Counted from the stretch's first letter, positions 6,431 to 13,694 are shown. The stretch is 18,768 nt of DNA from an uncultured Bacteroidales bacterium (GCA_946407715.1 CAMJPH010000044.1:1-18768); one strand, 5' to 3'. The notes: a model not told the origin generated them from the letters alone. Translations and numbers: made by a program.

Positions 6431-8536
6431 ATGAGAAAAATTTTTATCGCAATTGCTTTGCTGACACTGATTTGTGCCTGCACGAAGAAACAGGAACAGT
6501 CTGGTGACAAGGTCATCGGTAAACAGGAAATCCAGGTTCAAGACGGCCGTTTCACCCCCGAGGTGATGTGGGCGTTGGGTAAGATGACCGAGAAAGCCGT
6601 CTCCCCCGATGGCTCCCAAATTGCCTACATCGTGACCTACTACGACATGGAGCAGAACAAGGGCAACGCCGAAATCTACCTCATGACCTCCGAGGGCAAG
6701 AACGTTTCGCGCCTTACCACCACCGCCGCCTCCGAGTTCAACCTTGTGTGGGACGATGACGAAACGCTGCTCTTCTGCCGTGACAACCACATCATTTCCA
6801 TGACTGTGAAGAATGGTCGGGAGAAAGAAATCGCCACTCATGAGCGCGGCTTCGAGGGTTTCAAACTCGCCCCCGATGGCAAGTCCATCGTCTTCATTAC
6901 CACCAAGCCAGTGGTACGTCCCAACCATCTTGACAATCTCTACGCGGGTCTCGACAAGACCACCGGCCGCATCAACGAGGACCTCATGTACCGCCATTGG
7001 GACAACTGGGTTGATGAATACCCGCAGATCTTCCTCGCTGAATTTGGTGACAAAGTGGATGTGGAAAATGCCGTTTGCCTCATCGACAGCACCTTCGAGT
7101 GCCCGATGCGCCCGTGGGGCGGTGTCGAGCAGTACAACTACAGTCCCGACAGCAAGAAAATCGCCTACACCTGCCGCAAAAAGACCGGTTATGATTACGC
7201 GCACTCCACTAACAGTGACATTTTCCTCTACGATATTGAGAAGAAAACGACTAAAAACCTCAGTGAAGGCATTATGGGCTACGACCAGAACCCCGTGTTT
7301 AGCCACAACGGCAAATACATCGCCTGGGAAAGCATGGAGCGCGACGGCTACGAGAGCGATCTTATCCGCCTGATGGTGATGGATCTCACCACAGGCGAAC
7401 GCACCAACATGTCCGAAAACTTCGACTATTATTTCACCGGCATCAGCTGGACCGACGATGACAAGGAAATCCTCGGTGTGGTTTATTACCGAGGCACTGA
7501 CCAGATCTTCGCCTGCAATCGCGAAACCAAGGAGTTCCGTCAGATCTCCTACGGTTACCACGATGTGCATAGCTTCGAACTTTCGAACGGCAAACTATAC
7601 GCCGACCAAGTGTCAATGCAGTATCCGTCGGAAATTTATGTCTATAACCTGAGCGACAACAAAGGCGAAGGCAAGAAAATCTCTTCAATCAACGACGACA
7701 TACTCTCGCAAGTGCGTATGGGTAAGGTCGAGGAGCACTGGATTAAAACAGTGGATGGCAAGGACATGCTGACGTGGCTGATTTATCCGTACAACTATGA
7801 CAGCACGAAAACCTATCCGGCACTGCTCTATTGCGAGGGCGGTCCACAATCCGAGGTGGGTCAGTTCTGGAGTACGCGTTGGAATTTCATGGTAATGAGC
7901 GGTGCGGAGTATTTCATCATCGCCCCCAACCGCCGCGGCACCGTTGGCTTTGGCCAGGCTTGGACCGAGGAAATCAGCGGTGACTACGGTGGGCTCTGTA
8001 TGCAGGACTATATGCGTGCAGCTGATTTCTTCGCTGACAGTGTGAAACAAATTGACAAAGAGAGACTTGGAGCGTGCGGTGCCAGCTTCGGCGGATACAG
8101 CGTCTATTGGCTCGCAGGTCACAACCACGATGTGAAGGGCTACAACGAAGGTCGTCGTTTCAAGGCTTTCTTGGCTCACAATGGCATGTTCAACTTTGAG
8201 CAGCAATATTTAGAGACAGAAGAAATGTGGTTCGACAACTGGGACATCGGTGGTCCCTACTGGGATTGGAACAACCCGCAGGTCAAGAAGAGCTATGCAA
8301 ATTCCCCGCACCTGTTTGTTGATAAATGGAACACTCCGATTTGCGTGATCCACAGTGAGTTCGACTTCCGCATTGTGGCATCCGAGGGCATGGCGGCCTA
8401 CAATGCCGCACAGATGCGCCACATCCCGAGCCGTTACCTCTACTTCCCGGACGAAACCCACTGGGTACTCAAACCGCAGAACAGCCTCCTCTGGCATCGC
8501 AACTTCATCGATTGGTTCAACACGAATCTGAAATAA
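6431..8536 (+). CDS. dpp5: Dipeptidyl-peptidase 5, S9 family serine peptidase (predicted lipoprotein)
   Basis: This 701-residue exopeptidase removes N-terminal dipeptides. The Porphyromonas gingivalis DPP5 prefers Ala or hydrophobic residues at P1 and acts in the periplasm. From memory, that protein shares long stretches with this one, such as TGRI-DLMY-HWD-WV, KKTG-STNSDI and MERDGYESDL. The first 17 residues form a lipoprotein-type signal ending ICAC, so the enzyme is probably anchored through Cys17. Residues about 40-430 form the beta-propeller. The alpha/beta-hydrolase domain follows with the GGP oxyanion segment (CEGGPQ). The catalytic triad reads Ser552 in GASFGGYS, Asp645 in HSEFDFRI and His677 in DETHWVL. 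All are intact and the length is normal. It is the first gene of the plus-strand block. The next gene begins 63 nt later with no terminator seen between them. Confidence 0.93.
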   Translation: MRKIFIAIALLTLICACTKKQEQSGDKVIGKQEIQVQDGRFTPEVMWALGKMTEKAVSPDGSQIAYIVTYYDMEQNKGNAEIYLMTSEGKNVSRLTTTAASEFNLVWDDDETLLFCRDNHIISMTVKNGREKEIATHERGFEGFKLAPDGKSIVFITTKPVVRPNHLDNLYAGLDKTTGRINEDLMYRHWDNWVDEYPQIFLAEFGDKVDVENAVCLIDSTFECPMRPWGGVEQYNYSPDSKKIAYTCRKKTGYDYAHSTNSDIFLYDIEKKTTKNLSEGIMGYDQNPVFSHNGKYIAWESMERDGYESDLIRLMVMDLTTGERTNMSENFDYYFTGISWTDDDKEILGVVYYRGTDQIFACNRETKEFRQISYGYHDVHSFELSNGKLYADQVSMQYPSEIYVYNLSDNKGEGKKISSINDDILSQVRMGKVEEHWIKTVDGKDMLTWLIYPYNYDSTKTYPALLYCEGGPQSEVGQFWSTRWNFMVMSGAEYFIIAPNRRGTVGFGQAWTEEISGDYGGLCMQDYMRAADFFADSVKQIDKERLGACGASFGGYSVYWLAGHNHDVKGYNEGRRFKAFLAHNGMFNFEQQYLETEEMWFDNWDIGGPYWDWNNPQVKKSYANSPHLFVDKWNTPICVIHSEFDFRIVASEGMAAYNAAQMRHIPSRYLYFPDETHWVLKPQNSLLWHRNFIDWFNTNLK

Positions 8537-8599
8537 CAGGTCATTTATTCTCTGTTGTGGACAAAATTGCAGATAGTCAATCAAAACAACCAATATAAA

Positions 8600-10132
8600 A
8601 TGCACAAGAAAACCTTACAACGGATCCGGCGGGTACTCGCGGCTATCTTTTTCCTCGGCATCACGCTGATGTTCCTCGATTTCACTGGCACATTGCACAA
8701 ATTTTTGGCTTGGATGGCCAAGGTGCAGTTCCTGCCCGCAGTGCTCGCCCTCAACTTCATAGTTGTCGCCATCCTATTGATTATCACTTTGCTGTTCGGT
8801 CGCATCTACTGCTCTGTCATCTGTCCGTTAGGCGTGTTTCAGGACGGGATTGCGCACGTCCACAACTGGACAAAGAAGAACCGCTACACGTTCTCAAAGG
8901 CGCACAACATCCTGCGTTACATCATGTTGGGAGTATTCGTCATTACGCTCATCGCAGGTGTGAGCTCACTGGATGCGCTTTTGGCCCCTTACTCCGCCTA
9001 CGGCCGCATCGTGCAGAACCTCTTCGCCCCGATATGGCAGTGGTGCAACAACGGTCTGGCTAACCTCAGCGAACATTTCAACAGCTACGCCTTCTACAGC
9101 AAAGAAGTGTGGATGCGCAGTCTGCCCACCTTCATCATTGCGGCGGTGACCTTCGTGGTCATCGTGGTGTTGGCATGGCGCAACGGCCGCACTTACTGCA
9201 ACAACATTTGTCCCGTAGGCACTTTCCTCAGCTTCTTCAGCCGGTTCTCTTGGTTCAAGATGCACATCAACGAGGAGAAATGTGTGCAATGCGGTCTCTG
9301 CACCAAGAACTGCAAGGCCTCCTGCATTGATGGCAAGAACGGTTTTGTCGATTATTCGCGGTGCGTGACCTGCGGCAATTGCATGGCGGTGTGCCCGAAA
9401 GAAGCGATTGAATACAAACACGTTAAAGGCAATACCACCGTTGTAGGGGCGAATAATCATTCGCCCCTACAGGGCAACAACGAAACGTCCTCCGAAACCG
9501 TTGATACCGGCAAGCGCGCCTTCCTGATCGGTTCCGCCGTGGCCTTCGGTACCGCCGCTTTCGCCCAGGAGAAGAAGAAAGTCGATGGTGGCTTGGCGGC
9601 TATCGAGGACAAGGTGGCGCCCGAACGGAAAACGCCTATCGTGCCTGCCGGCGCGGGTTCCCTCCAACGGTTCCGAACCCGTTGCACAGGCTGCCAACTC
9701 TGTGTGTCACAGTGTCCTAACGATGTACTGCGTCCTTCCACCGACTTCATGCACTTGATGCAGCCGGTGATGTCGTTCGAACGCGGCTACTGCCGTCCAG
9801 AATGCACCGCCTGCAGCGATGTGTGCCCCACCGGCGCGATCCAGAAACTGCTCAAGGAGGAAAAAGCGGTGACCAAGAAAGGGCAGGCCATCTGGGTAGT
9901 CCAGAACTGCATCGTGGTGGCTGACGGCATCCCTTGCGGCAACTGCGCCCGCCACTGTCCCGCCGAAGCCATCGAGATGGTGCCCAAACGCGGCGACGAC
10001 ACCGGCAAACTGTTCATCCCCGCCATCAACGAGAGCAAGTGCATCGGCTGCGGCGCCTGCGAATACGTCTGCCCCGCCCGCCCATTGTCCGCCATTTACG
10101 TCGAAGGCGTCGAACAACAACGGACGATTTGA
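8600..10132 (+). CDS. Membrane polyferredoxin, NapH/NapG-like fusion with about six 4Fe-4S motifs
   Basis: This 510-residue membrane electron carrier starts at ATG 8600 (MHKKTLQRIRRVL); an in-frame TTG at 8555 gives an unlikely polar extension. Its N-terminal half resembles NapH/NosR-type proteins. Helices lie near residues 12-28, 42-67, 104-122 and 175-193, with two C-x3-CP motifs (Cys71/75 in GRIYCSVICPLG, Cys200/204 in GRTYCNNICPVG). Two ferredoxin motifs follow at 228-242 and 255-265. Residues 305-322 (KRAFLIGSAVAFGTAAFA) form a second signal or anchor, like the start of a NapG/MauM ferredoxin. Four more cysteine groups follow at 362-372, 398-409, 437-453 and 481-491. It therefore reads as a natural NapH-NapG-like fusion. 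A 30-nt hairpin repeat encodes the linker at residues 281-290. The neighbouring aldo/keto reductase is a plausible partner. Exact donor and acceptor are unknown. Confidence 0.85.
   Translation: MHKKTLQRIRRVLAAIFFLGITLMFLDFTGTLHKFLAWMAKVQFLPAVLALNFIVVAILLIITLLFGRIYCSVICPLGVFQDGIAHVHNWTKKNRYTFSKAHNILRYIMLGVFVITLIAGVSSLDALLAPYSAYGRIVQNLFAPIWQWCNNGLANLSEHFNSYAFYSKEVWMRSLPTFIIAAVTFVVIVVLAWRNGRTYCNNICPVGTFLSFFSRFSWFKMHINEEKCVQCGLCTKNCKASCIDGKNGFVDYSRCVTCGNCMAVCPKEAIEYKHVKGNTTVVGANNHSPLQGNNETSSETVDTGKRAFLIGSAVAFGTAAFAQEKKKVDGGLAAIEDKVAPERKTPIVPAGAGSLQRFRTRCTGCQLCVSQCPNDVLRPSTDFMHLMQPVMSFERGYCRPECTACSDVCPTGAIQKLLKEEKAVTKKGQAIWVVQNCIVVADGIPCGNCARHCPAEAIEMVPKRGDDTGKLFIPAINESKCIGCGACEYVCPARPLSAIYVEGVEQQRTI
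9442..9471. repeat. 30-nt REP-like hairpin, copy 2, inside the polyferredoxin gene
   Basis: A perfect inverted repeat with arms TGTAGGGGCGAAT and ATTCGCCCCTACA and loop AATC. Being 30 nt long it preserves the frame and encodes about VVGANNHSPL in the linker between the two halves of the polyferredoxin. It shares size, ends and plan with the copy at 625-654. Confidence 0.85.
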
Positions 10133-10134
10133 TT

Positions 10135-10173
10135 AGTTAGCAGTTAGTAGTTAGCAGTTAGCAGTTAGCAGTT
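10135..10173 (+). repeat. Heptanucleotide array, AGTTAGY family, 5.6 units
   Basis: AGTTAGC, AGTTAGT, then AGTTAGC three times and a partial AGTT. It begins two bases after the stop codon of the polyferredoxin gene. The same family occurs at 11719-11746 and 17922-17956. Confidence 0.85.
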
Positions 10174-10213
10174 TACGAACAACCCCAATAATAATAAACA
10201 CATTCCTTAAGCA

Positions 10214-10276
10214 GCCCCGGAGGGGCAAGACGCGCGAAGCGCTAATAACCCCACATAAGCGCAGCGCAATGTGGGG
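10214..10276. repeat. Palindrome cluster upstream of the aldo/keto reductase
   Basis: There are three consecutive inverted repeats. The first is GCCCC-GGA-GGGGC (10214-10226). The second is GCGC-GAA-GCGC (10232-10242). The third is CCCCACAT (10249-10256) pairing with ATGTGGGG (10269-10276), whose 12-nt loop itself contains GCGC-A-GCGC. It lies 177 nt into a gap that has no coding content. I infer an interspersed palindromic element; no T-run supports a terminator. Confidence 0.7.
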
Positions 10277-10277
10277 G

Positions 10278-10305
10278 CAACACGAAGTAATCAACACGAA
10301 GTAAT
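10278..10305 (+). repeat. 14-bp tandem direct repeat at the aldo/keto reductase start
   Basis: CAACACGAAGTAAT occurs twice without a gap. A third, partial copy (CAACATGAA) follows immediately, and a single C-to-T difference in it makes the ATG start codon at 10310. Confidence 0.85.
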
Positions 10306-10309
10306 CAAC

Positions 10310-11716
10310 ATGAAAGACATATCCAGACGAGATTTCCTCAAAATATTAGGTGCCGGCACCGTCGCGACGGCCGCGACGATGGCAGGGTGCAAAAACGACA
10401 GCGACCTCGACCCCAAAGGCACCATCAAGCCCCAGAAAGGGCAGATGACCTACCGCACGAACCCGAAAACCGGCGATAAAGTGTCGTTGTTAGGATTCGG
10501 GATGATGCGCCTTCCCGTGATTGAGGAGGATGGCCCGAGCGGTGCCTCTGGTCGTGAGGTGCCTGCCCCCATCGACCAGGAGATGGTCAACAAGATGGTC
10601 GATAAAGCCATCGAATACGGGGTCAACTACTTCGACACCTCCCCGGCCTATTGCCAGGGACGCAGCGAACATGCCACGGGCATCGCCCTGTCGCGGCACA
10701 AACGCGACGAGTACTTTATCGCCACCAAGATGTCGAACTTCGCGCCCGGCACCTGGCCGCGTGAGGAATCCATCAAAATGTTCGAAAACTCCCTCAAGGA
10801 GCTACAGACCGATTACATCGACTACCTGCTTTTGCACAGCATCGGTGGCGGCGAGGATGGCATGGAGACGCTCCGCAAACGCTACTACGACAACGGCATC
10901 CTCGACTACCTGTTGGAGCAACGCGAGAAGGGGGTCATCCGGAACCTCGGATTCTCTTACCACGGCGACGTCAAGGTGTTTGACTACCTGCTGTCGCGCC
11001 ATGACGAGTACAAGTGGGACTTCGTGCAAATCGAGATGAACTACCTCGACTGGCACTTCGCCGACGAAATCAACGACCGGAACACGGACGCCGAATATCT
11101 TTACAACGAACTGACAAAGAGAAACATACCTGTAGTCATCATGGAACCGTTGCTGGGCGGTCGCCTCGCCAACGTTCCCGACCACATCGTGAAAGAGATG
11201 AAGACCCGCGAACCCGAGCGCAGCGTGGCCTCCTGGGCATTCCGCTTCTGCGGTACCTATCCCAACGTGCTCACCTCTCTCAGCGGCATGACCTACATGG
11301 ACCACCTCGACGACAACCTTGCCACTCACTGTCCGCTGAAACCGCTTACGGATGAAGAACTTAACTTCTTGGAAGAGATTGCCAAAAAGATTTACGATTT
11401 GAAAAACATCCCCTGCACCGCCTGCCAGTATTGCATGCCCTGTCCCTTCGGTTTGGACATCCCCGGCATCTTCTCACACTACAACAAGTGCATCAAAGAG
11501 GGCAATTTGGCCAAGTCGCAGGACGAGAGCGAATACAAGAAGATGCGGCGGGCGTTCCTCATCGGCTACGACCGCAGCGTGCCGAAACTCCGCCAAGCCG
11601 ACCACTGCACCCACTGCGGCGAATGTGTGACGCATTGCCCGCAACGCATCCGGATTCCGGAAATGATGCAGATGGTGGACGAATATGTGGAGAAGCTGAA
11701 ACAGGGAACGCTATAA
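10310..11716 (+). CDS. Tat-exported aldo/keto reductase with two C-terminal 4Fe-4S clusters
   Basis: This is a 468-residue oxidoreductase. ATG 10310 is preferred over the GTG at 10271 because it begins a twin-arginine signal, SRRDFLKILGAG, with a possible lipobox TMAGC (Cys27). Export of a folded, cofactor-loaded protein is therefore expected. The AKR barrel spans about 55-345 with the usual tetrad visible: Asp109 and Tyr114 (YFDTSPAY), Lys140 (IATKMS) and His176 (DYLLLHS). The C-terminus adds two cysteine groups, C369-x2-C372-x2-C375-x2-C378 and C433-x2-C436-x2-C439-x3-C443, so the protein can pass electrons through iron-sulfur centres instead of, or in addition to, NADPH. Its position directly after the membrane polyferredoxin suggests that protein as redox partner. 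Substrate is unknown. An array of 7-base repeats begins three bases after the stop codon. Confidence 0.92.
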   Translation: MKDISRRDFLKILGAGTVATAATMAGCKNDSDLDPKGTIKPQKGQMTYRTNPKTGDKVSLLGFGMMRLPVIEEDGPSGASGREVPAPIDQEMVNKMVDKAIEYGVNYFDTSPAYCQGRSEHATGIALSRHKRDEYFIATKMSNFAPGTWPREESIKMFENSLKELQTDYIDYLLLHSIGGGEDGMETLRKRYYDNGILDYLLEQREKGVIRNLGFSYHGDVKVFDYLLSRHDEYKWDFVQIEMNYLDWHFADEINDRNTDAEYLYNELTKRNIPVVIMEPLLGGRLANVPDHIVKEMKTREPERSVASWAFRFCGTYPNVLTSLSGMTYMDHLDDNLATHCPLKPLTDEELNFLEEIAKKIYDLKNIPCTACQYCMPCPFGLDIPGIFSHYNKCIKEGNLAKSQDESEYKKMRRAFLIGYDRSVPKLRQADHCTHCGECVTHCPQRIRIPEMMQMVDEYVEKLKQGTL

Positions 11717-11718
11717 CC

Positions 11719-11746
11719 AGTTGGCAGTTAGTAGTTAGTAGTTGAG
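11719..11746 (+). repeat. Heptanucleotide array, AGTTAGY family, 4 units
   Basis: AGTTGGC, AGTTAGT, AGTTAGT and a degenerate AGTTGAG. It fills almost the whole gap between the aldo/keto reductase stop and the TTG start of the YqaA-like gene, which begins at the next base. Confidence 0.8.
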
Positions 11747-12181
11747 TTGCTGAATCAGCTTGGACTTTGGGGGTTGTTTTTGGGCTGTCTGCTGTCGGCC
11801 ACTATCATTCCGTTTTCATCTGAAGCATTAGTGACAGGGGCGCTGCTGCTCGATTATTCGCCGTGGACTGTCATCCTTGTGGCGACATTAGGCAACACCA
11901 TCGGCGGCATGACCTGTTACCTGTTGGGTTGGCTCTGCAAATGGTCCTGGATTGAACGTTTCCTGAAAGTGAAAGAGGAAACGCTGGCCAAAGCGCATCA
12001 AAAAGTCGAAAAATACGGTTCTTTCGCCGCACTCCTCACCTGGATTCCCATCATTGGCGACCCGATCGCCCTCGCCATGGGGCTTATGCGCACCCGCGTG
12101 GTGCCCACCACCCTCCTCATGTTCATCGGCAAAGGACTGCGCTACATGGCGGTAGCGGGACTTTTCTCCGCACTTATTTGA
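11747..12181 (+). CDS. YqaA-type (DedA/SNARE-associated superfamily) inner-membrane protein
   Basis: This 144-residue membrane protein matches the YqaA branch of the DedA/SNARE-associated family, a group linked to membrane homeostasis and lipid or ion handling with no settled activity. Family features are GLWGLFLGCLLSATIIPFSSEALVTGALL at the N-terminus, TLGNTIGGMTCYLLGW, the polar segment with KVEKYGSFAALLTWIPIIGDPIALAMGLMR, and a final helix. About four hydrophobic segments can be read. There is no ATG or GTG before residue 54, and an in-frame TAG lies at 11732-11734, so translation most likely starts at TTG 11747 (MLNQLGLWG). That start directly abuts the heptanucleotide array. Length is normal for YqaA, so little if anything is missing. 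It is 30 nt after the aldo/keto reductase and may share its transcript. Confidence 0.85.
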   Translation: MLNQLGLWGLFLGCLLSATIIPFSSEALVTGALLLDYSPWTVILVATLGNTIGGMTCYLLGWLCKWSWIERFLKVKEETLAKAHQKVEKYGSFAALLTWIPIIGDPIALAMGLMRTRVVPTTLLMFIGKGLRYMAVAGLFSALI

Positions 12182-12192
12182 CAAAAGCATCT

Positions 12193-12220
12193 TCAATCAC
12201 AAATCACTATTCACAAATCC
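12193..12220 (-). repeat. Heptanucleotide array, CAAATCA family, 4 units
   Basis: Plus strand reads TCAATCA, CAAATCA, CTATTCA, CAAATCC, degenerate but in strict 7-nt phase. It is the inverted form of the GATTRGT/GTGATTA family. It occupies the position where a -33 promoter element for nqrA would lie. Confidence 0.7.
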
Positions 12221-12230
12221 CAAAAAATTG

Positions 12231-12238
12231 TACCTTTG
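12231..12238 (+). promoter_or_regulatory. Bacteroidota -7 promoter box (TACCTTTG) for nqrA
   Basis: TACCTTTGC fits TAnnTTTG, 18 nt before the ATG at 12257. It overlaps the alternative TTG start at 12236, which argues for the ATG. The array at 12193-12220 lies just upstream. Confidence 0.6.
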
Positions 12239-12256
12239 CAGTTTCAAAACGAAACG

Positions 12257-13597
12257 ATGAACGTTAAGATTACCAAAGGACTGGATCTGAAGATAGAGGG
12301 CGACGCAACCGACACGATGTTGGATTTTGCGCTGCCTGAATTGTTCCACATCCGCCCGGACGACTTCCGATGGCTGAAGCCGAAATTGCTTGTGCAACCC
12401 GACGATCGCGTGCAAATCGGCACCCCGCTGTTCTCTGACAAAAAGGACGAACGGGTCGTGATGGTCTCGCCTGTGGCGGGTACAGTGAAGGAAATCATGA
12501 GAGGTGAAAAGCGCGTCATTGAGGAGATCACCATCGTTCGTGACTGCGAGACCGCTTTGGAGACTTTGGTAGATTTTGACGACCCCACTGATGGTGAATC
12601 GGCTCGTAAACTGCTGTTACAATACGGTTTATGGCCATGTCTGCGGCAACGACCCTACTCGGTCATCCCAAATCCCGACATCCGCCCGAAATCCGTTTTC
12701 ATCCCCTGTTTCGACAGCAATCCATTAGCGCCCGACTTTAACGTGCTGATGCGCGGCAAAGAGGAATATTTCCGGCAAGGAGTCCGAATTCTACAACTGG
12801 CCGCAGAAAACGCCCTAATACATCTCTGTATGCGAGAAGGCACTGAAAATGTGTTGTTTGAAAGTGTCGAGAACGTGCAGAAGCACTTCTTCAGCGGTCC
12901 GCATCCGTCTGGCAATGTCGGTACGCATATCCACCATATCGATCCCGTCAACAAAGGGGAGACCGTGTGGTTTATTGATCCACAAGAGGTTGCACGCATC
13001 GGCCAATTCTTTGCGGAGCACAAGTTGCAGTTCAGGAAAACGGCGGCGCTCACGGGTCCGGAGGTTAAGACGACCGGCTATTTCCAAACCATATCTGGAG
13101 CCGATCTTTCCGCCCTTCTCGGCGACAACCTCACGCAAAAGGACGTGCGCATAATCAGCGGTAGTGTATTGAATGGTAGAAAGTTAGAAAGTTTCTCCGC
13201 TCTGCGTTTCCATGATCATCAAATCACCGTCATCGCGGAAGGCGGTAAACGCGAGATTCTCGGCTGGTTGCTGCCCGGATTGAAAAAGTGGAGTCTGTCG
13301 CACACTTTCCTGGCGTGGCTCACTCCCAAACGCACGTATGCTGTCAACACATCGCTGCAGGGAGGTCGCCGTGCTTTCATGATGACGGACGTCTATGACA
13401 AAGTCTTTCCCTTCGACCTGATGCCGCTGCAACTGCTCAAAGCCTGCGAAATCAAAGATTTAGAACAGATGGAGGCGCTCGGCATCTACGAAGTGGATAG
13501 TGAGGACTTCGCCCTGTGCGAGCTGGTATGTCCTTCGAAGAAAGAGTGCCAAAAGATTGTGCGGGAAGCACTATTGGGATGCATGATTGGTGATTAG
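12257..13597 (+). CDS. nqrA: Na+-translocating NADH:quinone reductase subunit A
   Basis: NqrA is the cytoplasm-facing quinone-associated subunit of the Na+-NQR complex, which oxidises NADH and exports Na+. The protein is 446 residues, the usual length. Recognisable segments are the N-terminus MNVKITKGLDLKIEG, the biotinyl-lipoyl-like VMVSPVAGTVKEIMRGEKR, GLWPCLRQRPYS, HPSGNVGTHIHHIDPV, ALTGPEVKTTGYF, and near the C-terminus FPFDLMPLQLLKAC and FALCELVCPSKKECQKIV. The Bacteroidota insertion-free form fits. The final residues MIGD and the TAG stop are encoded by the first units of the heptanucleotide array at 13585-13668. Normally nqrBCDEF follow at once; here the next gene is convergent and 97 nt away, so nqrA stands alone. 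Whether the other subunits are elsewhere cannot be seen. Confidence 0.95.
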   Translation: MNVKITKGLDLKIEGDATDTMLDFALPELFHIRPDDFRWLKPKLLVQPDDRVQIGTPLFSDKKDERVVMVSPVAGTVKEIMRGEKRVIEEITIVRDCETALETLVDFDDPTDGESARKLLLQYGLWPCLRQRPYSVIPNPDIRPKSVFIPCFDSNPLAPDFNVLMRGKEEYFRQGVRILQLAAENALIHLCMREGTENVLFESVENVQKHFFSGPHPSGNVGTHIHHIDPVNKGETVWFIDPQEVARIGQFFAEHKLQFRKTAALTGPEVKTTGYFQTISGADLSALLGDNLTQKDVRIISGSVLNGRKLESFSALRFHDHQITVIAEGGKREILGWLLPGLKKWSLSHTFLAWLTPKRTYAVNTSLQGGRRAFMMTDVYDKVFPFDLMPLQLLKACEIKDLEQMEALGIYEVDSEDFALCELVCPSKKECQKIVREALLGCMIGD

Positions 13598-13668
13598 TGA
13601 TTAGTGATTAGTGATTAGTGATTGGTGATTGGTGATTAGTGATTAGTGATTGGTGATTAGTCATTTGT
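13585..13668 (+). repeat. Heptanucleotide array, GATTRGT family, 12 units
   Basis: Eleven consecutive GATTAGT or GATTGGT units without a phase break, then one CATTTGT. The order of A and G at position five varies. It starts inside the nqrA coding region, whose stop codon lies in the second unit, and fills the gap to the convergent gene. A short TAAGTT hexamer repeat follows at 13670-13681. Confidence 0.92.
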
Positions 13669-13694
13669 CTAAGTTTAAGTTTAAGCCAAAAAAG

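Noticed and set aside
6353..7570. Open frame of 405 codons on the minus strand opposite dpp5
   Set aside because: It lies wholly against the well-supported dpp5 gene, is rich in Val/Gly/His as expected from its complement, and matches no family.
8555..8599. TTG start for the polyferredoxin
   Set aside because: The 15 extra residues are polar and unlike a membrane protein start; ATG 8600 gives the typical basic N-terminus.
10271..10309. GTG start giving the aldo/keto reductase 13 extra residues
   Set aside because: The extension is encoded by the palindrome end and the 14-bp direct repeats and would place a polar stretch before the Tat signal; ATG 10310 fits a Tat signal.
12236..12256. TTG start for nqrA
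   Set aside because: It lies within the promoter box TACCTTTG, and NqrA proteins normally begin at the MNVKITKGLD-like sequence.
13585..13668. CRISPR array
   Set aside because: Units are 7 nt with no spacers, and no cas genes are present.
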